This document shows, in pieces, positions 15,421-25,525 of a stretch of DNA of 64,000 nucleotides. The notes under the pieces are model-generated. The model was not told where the DNA came from, made no database searches, and saw nothing but the letters and a program-made list of their open reading frames with translations. The stretch's first letter is position 1. Each line of letters opens with the position of its first letter. Source of the stretch: an uncultured Neomegalonema sp. (GTDB lineage: Bacteria; Pseudomonadota; Alphaproteobacteria; Rhodobacterales; Rhodobacteraceae); NCBI GenBank assembly GCA_937957975.1, contig CALFFK010000010.1:1-64000 (forward strand), given 5' to 3'. The position numbers and the translations under genes are program-made.

Positions 15421-16176
15421 GTGTGCGGGATGGGATTGGATAGTTTCGGAACGGGCCTGAATGTGGCGGTCTTCGGTGCGGGGGGTGGTCTTGGCTCTGC
15501 CTTTGTCGAGGCACTGGTGGCAGAAGACGGGGTTGCGTGCGTCCATGCAGTGTCACGGGGGAGTTTGGATTTTGGGTCCATAAACATAAAGGTGTGCGGG
15601 CATTCCTTTGATCCGCTGGACGAAGCGACCCTTGGTGACGTGGTGGCGGCAATGACGGCAGAGGGGCCTTTGCATCTGGTCATTATCGCGCTGGGCATTC
15701 TGCATGGTGACGGGATCGCGCCTGAGAAAACGTGGCGTCATGCGGATGCGGAAGTGATGGGGCGTGTGCTGGCTGTGAACACCATTGCGCCGACCCTGAT
15801 CGCGAAGCATGTGCTCCCCACTTTGGCAAAGGGACGGAAAACCGCGCTTGCGGCGCTATCGGCACGGGTTGGCAGCATTTCCGATAACAGGCTTGGCGGC
15901 TGGGTTTCATATCGTGCGTCGAAGGCGGCGCTGAACATGATGATCCGCACCTTTGCCATCGAATTGGCGCGGGTGAATAGTGATGCGGTTTTCGTCGGTC
16001 TTCACCCCGGAACAGTGGAAACGGAATTGTCCAAACCGTTCCGGCAAGGGGTTCCCGATGGGAAACTGCTTACACCGCACCAATCAGTCGCAGGGATGTT
16101 GGTGACGCTCGACGCAATTAAACCGGATGCCAGCGGAAAAATCCTTGATTATATGGGAAAAGAGCTTCCCGCCTGA
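15421..16176 (+). CDS. SDR family oxidoreductase (C-factor-like)
   Basis: A 251-residue short-chain dehydrogenase with a Rossmann N-terminus (VAVFGAGGGLGSAF near residues 15-28) and the catalytic YRASK motif (residues about 163-167) preceded by a serine-containing strand. The layout matches CsgA/C-factor-type SDRs, NAD(P)-dependent enzymes with varied substrates. The start may be GTG at 15421 or ATG at 15430; neither has a strong ribosome-binding site. It is divergent from the GST gene. Confidence 0.85.
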   Translation: MCGMGLDSFGTGLNVAVFGAGGGLGSAFVEALVAEDGVACVHAVSRGSLDFGSINIKVCGHSFDPLDEATLGDVVAAMTAEGPLHLVIIALGILHGDGIAPEKTWRHADAEVMGRVLAVNTIAPTLIAKHVLPTLAKGRKTALAALSARVGSISDNRLGGWVSYRASKAALNMMIRTFAIELARVNSDAVFVGLHPGTVETELSKPFRQGVPDGKLLTPHQSVAGMLVTLDAIKPDASGKILDYMGKELPA

Positions 16177-16326
16177 TTTCAGCGGGTTGGGCTGTGGTGC
16201 GGAGATGCCACACGGGTTCGTGATGCAGTGCACACGGAAAAAATCAAGGGTCGGCGGAACCTTCCGGGCTTGGCGGAGCTTTGAACTACATAATTCACTC
16301 ATCGACAAAATCGCGGAGTTTGCGTC

Positions 16327-17226
16327 ATGGCCGAGTCAACACGTCCCAGCCCAGAAGATCGCAAGGTCATCTCCACCGCCATGTCTACAGCGATGTTGGA
16401 TGCTGACACCGAATTGAGTCTTGCACGTCGCTGGCGCGATGAAGATGACGTGGAAGCGTTACACCAGCTTACCAATGCCTATATGCGCCTTGCCATCTCC
16501 ATGGCATCCAAATACCGCCGCTACGGCGCGCCCATGGGTGATCTGATTCAGGAAGGTGCAATTGGCCTGATGAAAGCCGCTGAACGCTTTGACCCGGATC
16601 GTGGGGTGCGTTTTTCGACCTACGCAGTTTGGTGGATCAAGGCGTCGATTCAGGATTATGTCATGCGGAACTGGTCGCTTGTGCGAACCGGCTCCACCTC
16701 CTCCCAGAAATCGTTGTTCTTCAACCTGCGCCGGGTGCGGGCCGAGAAAGAGCGCGAAGCCGCTGAATACGGGCGTCAATTCGGGACGATGAGCAATGAT
16801 ACCCGCAATGCCGTTGCCACCGCCCTGCGTGTGCCGCTGCATGATGTCGAGATGATGGAATCGCGCCTCGCTGGAACCGATTTCTCGTTGAACACCCCGC
16901 AAGGCGATGAAGAAGGCCGCGAATGGGTCGAAACCATCGAGGATGATGCGCCAATCTCCAGCGATTTTGCAGTTGATGAAGAAGATACCGCGCGGACTCA
17001 CACCTGGATCGCCAGTGCGCTGACGGTGCTAACTGACCGGGAGCGGATGATTATCACGGAACGCAAACTCTCGGAAGATCCTTCCACACTGGAATCCCTT
17101 GGCGGTCAGCTTGGGTTGTCGAAAGAACGGGTGCGTCAGTTGGAAACGCAAGCTCTCAAGAAAATGCGTGGTGCTCTCGAAGCACGGCTTGGATCGGCGG
17201 CCCATGAGGTCATGCTTCAGCAGTAA
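16327..17226 (+). CDS. rpoH: RNA polymerase sigma-32 (heat-shock) factor
   Basis: A 299-residue sigma factor that directs transcription of heat-shock genes. Region 2 includes GDLIQEGAIGLMKAAERFDPDRGVRF and the melting helix STYAVWWIKASIQDYVMRNWS; directly after is the RpoH-specific box QKSLFFNLRR near residues 127-136. Region 4 carries a helix-turn-helix in LGGQLGLSKERVRQLETQALKK. Upstream (16177-16326) there is no clear sigma-32 site. A strong terminator follows. It may control hrcA-grpE and other chaperone genes. Confidence 0.96.
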   Translation: MAESTRPSPEDRKVISTAMSTAMLDADTELSLARRWRDEDDVEALHQLTNAYMRLAISMASKYRRYGAPMGDLIQEGAIGLMKAAERFDPDRGVRFSTYAVWWIKASIQDYVMRNWSLVRTGSTSSQKSLFFNLRRVRAEKEREAAEYGRQFGTMSNDTRNAVATALRVPLHDVEMMESRLAGTDFSLNTPQGDEEGREWVETIEDDAPISSDFAVDEEDTARTHTWIASALTVLTDRERMIITERKLSEDPSTLESLGGQLGLSKERVRQLETQALKKMRGALEARLGSAAHEVMLQQ

Positions 17227-17253
17227 GATACAGGCAGCTTGCAGAACAGATAA

Positions 17254-17283
17254 GGGCTTTGGAGAAATCCAAAGCCCTTTTTT
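17254..17283 (+). terminator. Rho-independent terminator of rpoH
   Basis: GGGCTTTGG (17254-17262) and CCAAAGCCC (17269-17277) form a perfect 9-base stem with a 6-base loop, followed by six Ts (17278-17283). It begins 27 bases after the rpoH stop. Confidence 0.93.
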
Positions 17284-17318
17284 GTGTTCCGAGCCGTAAT
17301 TTCCGTTATCCATGGGCC

Positions 17319-18287
17319 ATGACCTATGACGATATTATTGCCGCGCGGGGGCGGTTGGCGGGGCAAGCGGTGATGACGCCGATGCTGAACGCGGCGCAGA
17401 TCGATGCAATTGCCGGAAGGCGGGTATTGGTGAAGGCGGAATGCCTGCAACGCACAGGTTCTTTCAAGTTTCGGGGGGCATGGAACCGCGTTTCCGCCCT
17501 GTCGGATGAGGAACGGCGGCGCGGCGTGGTGGCCTCATCTTCGGGTAATCATGCGCAGGGCGTCGCGTTGTCATGTCAGTTGCTCGGCGTGTCTGCTGTT
17601 ATTGTTATGCCCGCTGATGCGCCCAAGGCAAAAGTGAATGCCACACGGGCGTATGGGGCAGAGGTCCGCTTCTATGATCGTGCCACAGAAGATCGTGATG
17701 CGGTCTGCATGGCGCTTGCGCAGGAGCGTGACGCGGTGGTCGTGCCACCCTTCGATGATCCATACGTGATCGCAGGGCAGGGTACTTGTGGGCTGGAGAT
17801 TGCGGCCCAGGCGCGGGAGTTGGGAGTCGAGCAGGGAACGATGCTCACATGCTGTGGCGGTGGAGGGTTGTCATCGGGAATTGCACTGGCGCTGGAACGG
17901 GATGCGCCCGGCCTGACGGTACGGCCTGTGGAGCCGGAAGGGTTTGATGATTTCGTGCGTTCGCTCGTGGCGGGGGAGCGTTTGGCCTGTGCGGCGGGCG
18001 GGATGTCAGTGCAGGATGCGATCCTGACATCCATGCCGGGGCAGTTGACCTTTCCGATAGGGCAACGCCTGTTTGGTTCCGGTCTTGTTGTCAGTGATGA
18101 TGAGGCGCTGCGTGCCGTGGGCCTTGCGTGGCAATGGCTGAAGATTGTGCTGGAGCCGGGCGGGGCCGCTGCCCTTGCGGCGGCGCTGTTCCGGGGGGCG
18201 GCGCTGGATGCAGGGCCGGTGATCGTGACGGCCTCAGGGGGCAATGTTGACCCGCCGATGTTCGCGCGGGCGATGGCGACGCTGTAA
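17319..18287 (+). CDS. PLP-dependent threonine/serine dehydratase family
   Basis: A 322-residue fold-type II PLP enzyme like catabolic threonine dehydratase or serine racemase; it would deaminate Thr or Ser to a 2-oxo acid. The PLP lysine is Lys50 in TGSFKFRGAWN; SSGNHAQGVA binds the substrate carboxylate, and the glycine loop CCGGGGLSSG holds the phosphate. There is no C-terminal ACT domain, so it is not the feedback-regulated IlvA form. The ATG at 17319 lies beyond the rpoH terminator, so it is read separately. Confidence 0.9.
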   Translation: MTYDDIIAARGRLAGQAVMTPMLNAAQIDAIAGRRVLVKAECLQRTGSFKFRGAWNRVSALSDEERRRGVVASSSGNHAQGVALSCQLLGVSAVIVMPADAPKAKVNATRAYGAEVRFYDRATEDRDAVCMALAQERDAVVVPPFDDPYVIAGQGTCGLEIAAQARELGVEQGTMLTCCGGGGLSSGIALALERDAPGLTVRPVEPEGFDDFVRSLVAGERLACAAGGMSVQDAILTSMPGQLTFPIGQRLFGSGLVVSDDEALRAVGLAWQWLKIVLEPGGAAALAAALFRGAALDAGPVIVTASGGNVDPPMFARAMATL

Positions 18288-19592
18288 TCAACTATTCTCG
18301 CGCAGGATACGGCCAGCGAGATAGAGGGAGCCGCAGATAAGGATACGCGGGGGTTCAAGGTCGGTGCTTTCTTCACCCGTAATCAGGCGCAGGGCTGTTG
18401 TGACGTCTTCGACGGCGATTGCATCGAGATCGATGTCGAGCGCCACATCCATCAGGTCTTCAGCATCCAGTGTGGCGGCCTCGCCGGGGATGGAGACGCA
18501 GTAAACGCGGCGGACGAGGCCGTGAAAAGGTTCGAGATAGCCGGTCGGGTCTTTGGTATTGAGCATCCCGCAGATCATGTGAAAAGGCTTTGGCGATTGC
18601 TCTTCCATATCGGCAATCAGGGAAGCGATGGCCTCACCCGCCGCCGGGTTGTGGCCACCATCGAGCCAAAGCTCTGCCCCGGTGGGCGCAATGTCGAAAA
18701 GCGGCCCGTGGCGAAGCCGTTGCATCCGGGCGGGCCACTCGGCGTTTGTGACAGAGGATGTGGCAATTTTCTCGTCATCATGGCCGAGCAGGGCGAGGGC
18801 CATAATCGCCGCGCCCGCATTTTCGAGTTGATGCTCACCCGGTAGAACAGGCCGGGGTAGATCAATCAGGCCGTCGGGATATTGCACGGAAAAGCCGTTC
18901 ACCTCGCGCCGCACAGACCAATCTGCGCCAAAGGCATGGACCATCGCTTTCTTTCGCGCGGCCTGTTCTGCGATGACCTTGAGAGCATCTTCCTCTTGCC
19001 TCCCCACCACCACCGGAACTCCGGGCTTGATGATCCCTGCTTTCTCGCCCGCGATTTCCTGTATTGTCTCACCGAGATAGGATTGGTGATCCAGAGAAAC
19101 CGGAGTGATGATCGTCAGGGCGGGGTCATCGATCACATTCGTCGCGTCGAGGCGTCCGCCCAGACCCACTTCGAGAATGCAGTAATCTGCTGGAGTGCGA
19201 GAGAAGGCGAGGAGGGCGGCGACGGTCGTGACCTCAAAAAAAGTAATGGGTTCACCGCCATTCACAGCCTCACATTCTTCCAGCAAGTCGGCCAATGCGC
19301 TTTCTGCAATCAGTTCACCATTCAGACGGATACGCTCGTGGAAACGGGCGAGGTGGGGGGATGTGTAGGCATGGACGGATTTTCCTGCCGCCTCCAGCCC
19401 CGCGCGCAGGAAGGCTCCTGTTGATCCCTTGCCGTTTGTTCCGGCGATGTGGATGACGGGTGGGAGCGAGCGTTCCGGGTTGCCGAGACGATCCAAAAGC
19501 CGCGTCATCCGGTCAAGGGACAGGTCGATAATCTTTGGATGCAGGTCTAACAGACGTTCGAGAATCGCGTCACTATGGGCAGGAGAACTCAT
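18288..19592 (-). CDS. folC: Bifunctional folylpolyglutamate/dihydrofolate synthase
   Basis: Adds glutamate to folates and makes dihydrofolate. The 434-residue product has the ATP-binding P-loop IHIAGTNGKGSTGAFL, the DATNVIDDPALTIITPVSLDHQ segment, and a Mur ligase-like C-terminal domain with LDGGHNPAAGEA. ATG 19592 lies 4 bases after the accD stop; an alternative ATG at 19631 would overlap accD by 35 bases. It is the downstream gene of a trpB-trpA-accD-folC run, common in alphaproteobacteria. Confidence 0.94.
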   Translation of the reverse strand: MSSPAHSDAILERLLDLHPKIIDLSLDRMTRLLDRLGNPERSLPPVIHIAGTNGKGSTGAFLRAGLEAAGKSVHAYTSPHLARFHERIRLNGELIAESALADLLEECEAVNGGEPITFFEVTTVAALLAFSRTPADYCILEVGLGGRLDATNVIDDPALTIITPVSLDHQSYLGETIQEIAGEKAGIIKPGVPVVVGRQEEDALKVIAEQAARKKAMVHAFGADWSVRREVNGFSVQYPDGLIDLPRPVLPGEHQLENAGAAIMALALLGHDDEKIATSSVTNAEWPARMQRLRHGPLFDIAPTGAELWLDGGHNPAAGEAIASLIADMEEQSPKPFHMICGMLNTKDPTGYLEPFHGLVRRVYCVSIPGEAATLDAEDLMDVALDIDLDAIAVEDVTTALRLITGEESTDLEPPRILICGSLYLAGRILRENS

Positions 19593-19596
19593 CGTC

Positions 19597-20523
19597 TCAG
19601 GGGGCGTCAGGTGCGAGGGGGTGAGTGTCATCGATTGCGTTCCCGGCAGGGGCAGGCAGGGCTTCCTTATGGGCGGGCATTTTCAGCAGAAGGCGCAGCA
19701 AGCGTCCGATCTCAACCGGCATTTTGCGGCGGTCAACGACCATGTCGAGCATACCATGCTCCAGCAGATATTCGGCGCGCTGGAAGCCTTCGGGCAGTTT
19801 TTCGCGGATCGTCTGTTCGATTACGCGAGGGCCAGCGAAGCAGATCAATGCCTCTGGTTCGGCAATCTGCACATCGCCGAGCATGGCATAGGATGCGGTA
19901 ACACCGCCGGTGGTCGGGTGCGTCAGGACGGAGATATAGGGCAGTCGCACCTCGCGCAGCATCTGTACGGCGATGGTCGTGCGGGGCATCTGCATCAGGG
20001 AGAGAATCCCCTCCTGCATCCGTGCGCCACCCGCCGCAGAAAACATGATGAAGGGCGCGTTTTCATCCACTGCTGCGCGCGCACCGGCCAGGATAGCATC
20101 CCCGGCAGCCACACCCATCGACCCGGCCATGAAGGAGAAATCCGAAGCCGCCGCGACAGCCTTGACGCCAAGAATATCGCCCTTGCCGATCAGGATTGCA
20201 TCCATTCGGCCCGTTGCTTTGCGGGCTTCCTTCAGGCGATCAGTATAGCGTTTCTCATCGCGGAAATTCAGGGGATCGTTCACCGGCTGAGGAGGAATGA
20301 TTTCCTTGAATGCACCATTGTCAAACAGGGCTTCAAACCGTGCCTGTGGCGTAATCCGCATGTGATGGGAGCAATAAGGGCAAACCTGCCGGGATTCTGC
20401 GAGTTCGCGATGAAAGATCATCTGGCTGCAATCAGCGCATTTAAGCCAGAGATTATCCGGCGTCTCGCGACGATTCAGAAGCGTACCGATACGGGGACGG
20501 ACGTAATTCGTGATCCAGTTCAT
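19597..20523 (-). CDS. accD: Acetyl-CoA carboxylase carboxyltransferase subunit beta
   Basis: Part of the enzyme committing acetyl-CoA to fatty acid synthesis; transfers carboxyl from biotin to acetyl-CoA together with AccA. The 308-residue product carries the N-terminal C4 zinc ribbon at Cys29, Cys32, Cys48 and Cys51, then a crotonase-fold core ([40 protein letters not shown]). A short Pro/Ala-rich tail ends the protein. It sits between trpA and folC. Confidence 0.96.
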   Translation of the reverse strand: MNWITNYVRPRIGTLLNRRETPDNLWLKCADCSQMIFHRELAESRQVCPYCSHHMRITPQARFEALFDNGAFKEIIPPQPVNDPLNFRDEKRYTDRLKEARKATGRMDAILIGKGDILGVKAVAAASDFSFMAGSMGVAAGDAILAGARAAVDENAPFIMFSAAGGARMQEGILSLMQMPRTTIAVQMLREVRLPYISVLTHPTTGGVTASYAMLGDVQIAEPEALICFAGPRVIEQTIREKLPEGFQRAEYLLEHGMLDMVVDRRKMPVEIGRLLRLLLKMPAHKEALPAPAGNAIDDTHPLAPDAP

Positions 20524-20565
20524 AGCGATGGCGTCCGGGTGCGTGTTCTCATACGCGTCAACCTA

Positions 20566-21390
20566 TCACCCGCGCGCCGAATGAACAGCATCAGCAAGCG
20601 ATTTCACGAAAGCCGTGACGTTCTTGACAAGACCAACTTTTGCGCCGCCCTTGCGATCTAGCTTTCCAACGATGGTGTCAATGATGGCCGAGCCAACGAC
20701 AACGCCATCGGCGACCTTTGCCAATTCCGCGCCCTGTTCCGGGGTTTTTACGCCGAAGCCCACGACAACGGGCAGATCGGTCTTGGCCTTGATGCGAGCA
20801 ATTGCGGCCTCGACCGCTTCGGTATCGGCACTGCCCGCCCCGGTGATGCCGGTAATCGAGACGTAATAAACAAAGCCGGATGTGTTATGGAGGACCACAG
20901 GAAGACGTTTCTCGTCGGTCGTCGGCGTGGCCAGACGGATGAAATCAAGACCGGCTTCACGGGCGGGGATGCACAGTTCAGCATCCTCTTCGGGTGGCAA
21001 ATCCACCACGATCAGGCCATCGACACCAGCGGCCTTGGCATCGGTCAGGAAGGCATCGACGCCATGATTGAAGATCGGGTTGTAATAGCCCATCAGCACG
21101 ATAGGCGTATCATCGTTGCTCTTACGGAAAGTGGCGACGGCTTCAAGCGTTGTTTTCAGCGTTTGACCAGCGGCCAGTGCGCGTTGCCCCGCAAGCTGGA
21201 TTGCGGAGCCGTCGGCCATCGGGTCGGTGAAAGGCATTCCGACTTCGATGATGTCAACTCCGGCTGCGGGCAAGCCCTTGAGCAGCTTTGCAAAGATATC
21301 CGGGTTCGGATCGCCTGCCATGACGAAACTGACGAAAGCCGCTTGGTTTTCGTCTTTCAGCTTCGCGAAGCGCCGTTCGATGCGCGACAT
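20566..21390 (-). CDS. trpA: Tryptophan synthase alpha subunit
   Basis: Splits indole-3-glycerol phosphate and channels indole to TrpB. A 274-residue TIM barrel with catalytic Glu49 ([11 protein letters not shown]) and Asp60 (MADG), and the phosphate loops GFGVKTPEQ and VVGSAI. AAGGAAC precedes the ATG. It follows trpB with a 111-base gap that holds a hairpin, rather than the usual overlap. Confidence 0.96.
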   Translation of the reverse strand: MSRIERRFAKLKDENQAAFVSFVMAGDPNPDIFAKLLKGLPAAGVDIIEVGMPFTDPMADGSAIQLAGQRALAAGQTLKTTLEAVATFRKSNDDTPIVLMGYYNPIFNHGVDAFLTDAKAAGVDGLIVVDLPPEEDAELCIPAREAGLDFIRLATPTTDEKRLPVVLHNTSGFVYYVSITGITGAGSADTEAVEAAIARIKAKTDLPVVVGFGVKTPEQGAELAKVADGVVVGSAIIDTIVGKLDRKGGAKVGLVKNVTAFVKSLADAVHSARG

Positions 21391-21466
21391 GGGCGATGTT
21401 CCTTCCGGGAGTGTGGCCGTCGTGATGCCAAACCGATATGGTTAATTGCGTTGGGTTTCTAAAGGT

Positions 21467-21484
21467 TAGACCCTTGCGGGTCTA
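21467..21484. other. Hairpin in the trpB-trpA gap
   Basis: TAGACCC (21467-21473) and GGGTCTA (21478-21484) form a perfect 7-base stem around TTGC, with partial pairing beyond. It sits between trpB and trpA, with no T-tract on the minus strand. It could be a processing or partial termination site, tuning TrpA to TrpB ratios. Confidence 0.5.
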
Positions 21485-21501
21485 CCCCCCTTTACAGGCC
21501 G

Positions 21502-22719
21502 TCAGATTTCGATGCCGAGGGCTTCGGCCACGGTGAATATATCCTTGTCGCCCCGGCCACACATATTGAGGACGATGATCTCTTTTTCGTCCATGTCCGG
21601 CGCAATCTTCATCACATGCGCAAGGGCGTGGGCGGGTTCTAGGGCGGGAATGATGCCTTCCATTTCGCAGCAAAGCTGGAACGCCTTCAACGCCTCATCA
21701 TCATTGATCGCGACGTATTCGACGCGTTCGGCTTCCTTCAACCAGGCATGTTCTGGGCCGATGCCGGGGTAATCAAGACCGGCGGAGATGGAATGGGCCT
21801 CTACAATCTGTCCATCATCATCCTGCAACAAATAGGTGCGATTGCCATGAAGAACGCCGGGGCGCCCTCCGGTCAGGGACGCGGCGTGCTCGTTGGTATC
21901 GACGCCCTTGCCGCCCGCCTCCACGCCGATCATTTTCACGTCCGGCTCATCAAGGAAGGGATGGAACAGGCCCATCGCGTTTGAGCCACCGCCGATACAG
22001 GCAACCAGCATATCGGGCATCCGGCCTTCGGCGTGTTTGATCTGGCTTTTTGCTTCCCAACCAATGATTGACTGAAAATCGCGCACCATGGCGGGGTAGG
22101 GGTGCGGACCCGCCACCGTGCCGATGCAGTAGAATGTGTCTTCAACATTCGTTACCCAGTCGCGCAGAGCTTCGTTCATCGCGTCTTTCAGGGTCGAGCG
22201 ACCGGAGGTGACGGGGATGATTTCGGCGCCCAGCAGCTTCATGCGAAAGACGTTGGGTTTTTGGCGCTCCACATCGGTTGCGCCCATAAAGACAACGCAT
22301 TTGAGGCCGAATTTTGCGCAGACGGTTGCGGTGGCCACGCCATGCTGGCCCGCCCCGGTTTCGGCGATGATGCGGGTTTTTCCCATACGACGGGCGAGCA
22401 GGATCTGCCCAAGGACGTTGTTGATCTTGTGCGCGCCGGTATGGTTCAGCTCATCGCGTTTCAGATAAATTTTTGCGCCGCCGAGATGCTCGGTCAGGCG
22501 GGAGGCGAAGTAGAGAGGCGACGGGCGACCCACATAGTAGCGCCACAGGTTCTCCATCTCGGCACGGAAAGAACGGTCGGCTTTGGCTTCGTCCCATGCT
22601 TTCTCAAGTTCGAGGATCAGTGGCATCAGCGTCTCGGCCACAAAGCGCCCACCGAACTTGCCGAAGCGGCCTTCCTCATCGGGGCCGGAGCGGAAGCTGT
22701 TATGGTCCTGAGCGGTCAT
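21502..22719 (-). CDS. trpB: Tryptophan synthase beta subunit
   Basis: Condenses indole with serine to give tryptophan, using PLP. The 405-residue product starts [21 protein letters not shown], the family N-terminus; the PLP lysine is Lys98 in HTGAHKINN, and the phosphate loop is [10 protein letters not shown]. It heads the trpB-trpA-accD-folC run on the minus strand. GAGGATC precedes the ATG. Confidence 0.97.
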   Translation of the reverse strand: MTAQDHNSFRSGPDEEGRFGKFGGRFVAETLMPLILELEKAWDEAKADRSFRAEMENLWRYYVGRPSPLYFASRLTEHLGGAKIYLKRDELNHTGAHKINNVLGQILLARRMGKTRIIAETGAGQHGVATATVCAKFGLKCVVFMGATDVERQKPNVFRMKLLGAEIIPVTSGRSTLKDAMNEALRDWVTNVEDTFYCIGTVAGPHPYPAMVRDFQSIIGWEAKSQIKHAEGRMPDMLVACIGGGSNAMGLFHPFLDEPDVKMIGVEAGGKGVDTNEHAASLTGGRPGVLHGNRTYLLQDDDGQIVEAHSISAGLDYPGIGPEHAWLKEAERVEYVAINDDEALKAFQLCCEMEGIIPALEPAHALAHVMKIAPDMDEKEIIVLNMCGRGDKDIFTVAEALGIEI

Positions 22720-23155
22720 GGTCGATCCTCGCGGGCGGGGCGAGGGAGGACGTATCCACTCGCCATTTTGTGATGCGGAACCGGGTTTAATCGCGATTGG
22801 GCAGAAACGAAACCGTTTTCCGCGTCGCAGGGGAGAGCAGGCCGTGAAGATAACCGAATGTCTTGCTATTGTCTGCTCGCTGACAAGGGATCAGGGCAAG
22901 ATTGGTAGTGGTCTGGGCTATCGTTCAATCTGTAAGGGCGAAGGGACGGATTCGTCGTAAGCAGGCAGTTTAGTGGTTGTGATTGCATCGAGTGGCAGGT
23001 CTTTGCGTTCGAGTTGTAATGCGGGAAACAGCGAAGCCTGCCTCAACATTTGCGTAAATTGTTATGGTAAATAATTTTAAAATGATTTCCGCCATCAGCG
23101 GCTTCAAAAAATCAGGAAGGGATTTCCATCTGTGCAGAATTCATGTGTTTCTGAT

Positions 23156-23182
23156 AAAAAAAGGCGACCCCGGAGGGCCGCC
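23156..23182 (-). terminator. Rho-independent terminator facing away from tadA
   Basis: On the minus strand GGCGGCCC and GGGTCGCC (23182-23175 and 23170-23163) pair through 8 bases, one a G-U wobble, then seven Ts follow (23162-23156). It lies 195 bases beyond the tadA stop, leaving room for a long 3' region or a separate small RNA. Confidence 0.8.
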
Positions 23183-23330
23183 TGAAGTGGAGATGGAGTT
23201 GGTGTAACGCTCGATATCCTGTATCGCGTCCAACTGCGCCCAAACAAAGGCAATTTGAAATATTAAGAAAGATTAGTGTGCGTTTTACGAAGCTACTTTT
23301 CTTGCTTCATTTTATTGTAAGATGAGATTT
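23156..23330 (-). ncRNA. Candidate structured small RNA
   Basis: A minus-strand segment starting just after TATACA (23340-23335, with TTAAAA 16 bases upstream) and ending at the terminator. It contains a nested hairpin at 23234-23198: GTTGG with CCAAC, ACGC with GCGT and GATA with TATC. No long coding frame is present, only a 13-codon one beginning near 23333. It could instead be a tadA 3' untranslated region. Confidence 0.35.
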
Positions 23331-23377
23331 TCATTGTATAATGCTTTAATGTATTTTTTTAATTTTTAATATTAAGA

Positions 23378-23845
23378 TTAATCTGTATCTCTTTGAAATC
23401 TTTTGAGTTGAAAAAAATCTTTTAGAATCTTACGGCACTCTTTCTCTTCGATTCCGGTAATGATTTCTGGCTTGTGATGCAGGTTGGGATGGTCATAAAG
23501 ACGTGGTCCGGTCTCGATTCCGCCGCTTTTGGGGTCGCTTGCACCATAGTAGAGCCGCGCGATTCGGGCATGGGCGATGGCGGCGGCGCACATGGGGCAT
23601 GGTTCCAGAGTGACCCAGAGAGTGCAATTGGTCAGGCGCTCCGACCTGATTCCTGAACAGGCACGGCGGATGGCCAATATTTCGGCATGGGCTGTGGGGT
23701 CGTGACCTTCGCGGGTTTCGTTCCCGGCGGTGGCCAGAATCTCGCCATGTGCCGAGACGATCACCGCACCGACGGGAACTTCGCCTCGTGCTGCCGCTGC
23801 ACGCGCTTCGTCCAGCGCCTGTGGCATGAAGGTGGTGAAGGGCAT
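23378..23845 (-). CDS. tadA: tRNA-specific adenosine deaminase
   Basis: Converts adenosine-34 of tRNA-Arg(ACG) to inosine. The 155-residue product has the deaminase zinc site His53-Ala-Glu55 (HAE) and PCPMC with Cys83 and Cys86, followed by [17 protein letters not shown] 23845 is chosen because GGAGAG lies 8 bases upstream; an earlier ATG at 23875 is less well placed. The last 20 codons are AT-rich, like the DNA that follows, and end in a basic FQLKRFQRD tail. It is divergent from the pseudouridine synthase gene. Confidence 0.93.
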   Translation of the reverse strand: MPFTTFMPQALDEARAAAARGEVPVGAVIVSAHGEILATAGNETREGHDPTAHAEILAIRRACSGIRSERLTNCTLWVTLEPCPMCAAAIAHARIARLYYGASDPKSGGIETGPRLYDHPNLHHKPEIITGIEEKECRKILKDFFQLKRFQRDTD

Positions 23846-23909
23846 TGCGAACTCTCCGGTGGATGAGCGAAACATAGCGTGCCGGGTTCCCTTCTGCTAT
23901 CGCAACGCC

Positions 23910-24749
23910 ATGAGTGATGAGCAAAAACCCGAACGAATTGCCAAACGTCTGTCGCGTGCAGGTATTGCCTCGCGTCGTGATGCCGAGAAGATGATTGCGG
24001 AAGGGCGGGTATCGCTCAATGGCAAGATATTGGATACGCCAGCGGTAACGGTGACGGCAAAGGATCGAATTGTTGTGGACGGTAATCCGCTGGGCGAAGC
24101 GGAACCCGCGCGCCTGTGGAAATATCACAAGCCACGTGGCGAGGTGACAACGGCGCGCGACGAGAAAGGCCGAAAGACCGTTTTCGATGGCCTGCCTGCC
24201 GAGATGCCGCGAGTGATGCCCGTGGGGCGGCTGGACATAACATCCGAAGGGCTGTTGTTGCTGACGAATGATGGCGAGTTGAAGCGTAAACTCGAATTGC
24301 CCTCAACGGGTTGGACGCGCCGGTATCGGGTGCGTGTGCATGGGCGCATTACTGATGAGATATTGGAGCCGCTACTCAAGGGGATCACTGTCGAGGGTGT
24401 GCGTTATCAACCGATGCAGGTGCAATTTGACCGCCAGCAGGGCGCAAATGCGTGGCTGACCGTGGGGCTGCGTGAAGGTAAGAACCGGGAAATCCGCAAG
24501 GCGATGGAAGCCATTGGACTGGTTGTTAACCGATTGATCCGGGTTTCTTATGGGCCATTTCAACTGGGGCAACTCGAAGAAGGCAAAGTCGAGGAAATCC
24601 GCCAGCGTATCCTGCGCGATCAGATGGGTGAGAGTGATGTGAAGGGTGATGCAAAACCCGAAAGCAAGGGGGAAGGCAGGGCCAGGGCCAAGCCGCGCGC
24701 TGTATCCCCGGCCAAGAAGGTAAGGCGGGCAAAAAGGGACACACGATGA
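23910..24749 (+). CDS. RsuA/RluB-type pseudouridine synthase
   Basis: Isomerises uridine in 23S (RluB/RluE/F type) or 16S rRNA. The 279-residue product starts with an S4 RNA-binding domain ([21 protein letters not shown]) and then a catalytic domain with Asp109 in [16 protein letters not shown], and [15 protein letters not shown] Lys/Arg-rich disordered tail (about residues 240-279), including a [13 protein letters not shown] end, likely binds RNA. The layout fits RluB most closely. It overlaps the amidase gene by four bases (ATGA). Confidence 0.9.
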   Translation: MSDEQKPERIAKRLSRAGIASRRDAEKMIAEGRVSLNGKILDTPAVTVTAKDRIVVDGNPLGEAEPARLWKYHKPRGEVTTARDEKGRKTVFDGLPAEMPRVMPVGRLDITSEGLLLLTNDGELKRKLELPSTGWTRRYRVRVHGRITDEILEPLLKGITVEGVRYQPMQVQFDRQQGANAWLTVGLREGKNREIRKAMEAIGLVVNRLIRVSYGPFQLGQLEEGKVEEIRQRILRDQMGESDVKGDAKPESKGEGRARAKPRAVSPAKKVRRAKRDTR

Positions 24750-25498
24750 ACGATCTGGCTGTTCTGGACCAACCCTCACCAAATATCGATGCGCGTGATG
24801 GTGGGATTGATATGCTGGTGCTCCATTACACTGGCATGCGAAGCGCGGCGGCGGCGATCGAGCGGTTGTGTGACCCGGAGGCGAAGGTCTCGGCGCATTA
24901 TGTGATTGAGGAAGACGGGACGTTGCATCGGCTGGTGCGTGAAGAGGATCGCGCGTGGCACGCCGGGGTTTCGGAATGGGGCGGTATACCGCTGTGCAAT
25001 GATTGCTCTATCGGGGTCGAAATCGTCAATCCGGGGCATGAATGGGGATACCGCCCGTTCCCGGAAGCACAGATGCAGGCGCTTGAGACGCTGGCCGCAG
25101 GAATTATGACGCGATGGTCAATCCCGCCAGAGCGGGTGCTGGGGCATTCCGATATTGCGCCATGTCGCAAGGAAGACCCCGGCGAATTATTCGACTGGCC
25201 GCGTCTTGCCCGCGCAGGTTTGGCCGTTTGGCCAAAGGCTGCGGAGGATCGCGAGCCGGGGAGGTTTCTGGACCCCGAAGGAGTTATCGGGTTGAGCCGC
25301 GCGATGGCGACAATAGGATATGATATGCGCGATTTCGGGAAGGCATTAACCGCCTTTCGCCGCCGTTTCCGGCCTGATGCGCTGGAGGGCGTGCCGGTTA
25401 TGCGTGATTTCCTGATCGCGCGGGAGGTTGCTTTGCGCTATCCGGTGGCGCGGTCTTTCGAGCCGGTGGTCGTGATAGATGATTTCATCAGCGAGTGA
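24746..25498 (+). CDS. N-acetylmuramoyl-L-alanine amidase, AmpD-like
   Basis: A 250-residue Amidase_2 enzyme that cuts the bond between muramic acid and the stem peptide. Zinc ligands by alignment to AmpD are His27 (VLHYTG), His134 (GHSDIAP) and Asp144 (KEDPG); Glu92 in GVEIVNPG is the candidate catalytic residue. No signal peptide is seen, so it is likely cytoplasmic, recycling muropeptides as AmpD does. A C-terminal region of about 80 residues resembles a peptidoglycan-binding type domain ([15 protein letters not shown]). The ATG overlaps the preceding stop. Confidence 0.9.
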   Translation: MNDLAVLDQPSPNIDARDGGIDMLVLHYTGMRSAAAAIERLCDPEAKVSAHYVIEEDGTLHRLVREEDRAWHAGVSEWGGIPLCNDCSIGVEIVNPGHEWGYRPFPEAQMQALETLAAGIMTRWSIPPERVLGHSDIAPCRKEDPGELFDWPRLARAGLAVWPKAAEDREPGRFLDPEGVIGLSRAMATIGYDMRDFGKALTAFRRRFRPDALEGVPVMRDFLIAREVALRYPVARSFEPVVVIDDFISE

Positions 25499-25525
25499 TG
25501 CGCCATGCGCCTGTCATGCGCCGAC

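Larger units (their letters stand above)
22720..23377. other. 658-base region without clear genes between tadA and trpB
   Basis: The trpB-proximal half has ordinary composition and should hold the trpB promoter; a short open frame on the plus strand (22718-22960) has no recognisable domain. The half from about 23040 to 23377 is strikingly AT-rich and contains a terminator (23156-23182), a nested hairpin (23198-23234) and -10-like TATACA and TATAAT boxes on opposite strands near 23335-23342. Confidence 0.7.

Noticed and set aside
16250-16290. GGAAC box before rpoH as an extracytoplasmic-sigma promoter
   Set aside because: The -10 partner (CGTT-like) is not clear; the spacing gives only GCTT.
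16459-17001. A 180-codon frame opposite rpoH
   Set aside because: It shadows the sigma factor gene and has no family features.
19429-20661. A 410-codon open frame on the plus strand
   Set aside because: It is antisense to accD and parts of folC and trpA, which are unmistakable; long antisense frames are expected with this codon bias.
22718-22960. An 80-codon frame upstream of trpB
   Set aside because: No recognisable domain and no good ribosome-binding site; it overlaps the trpB promoter region.
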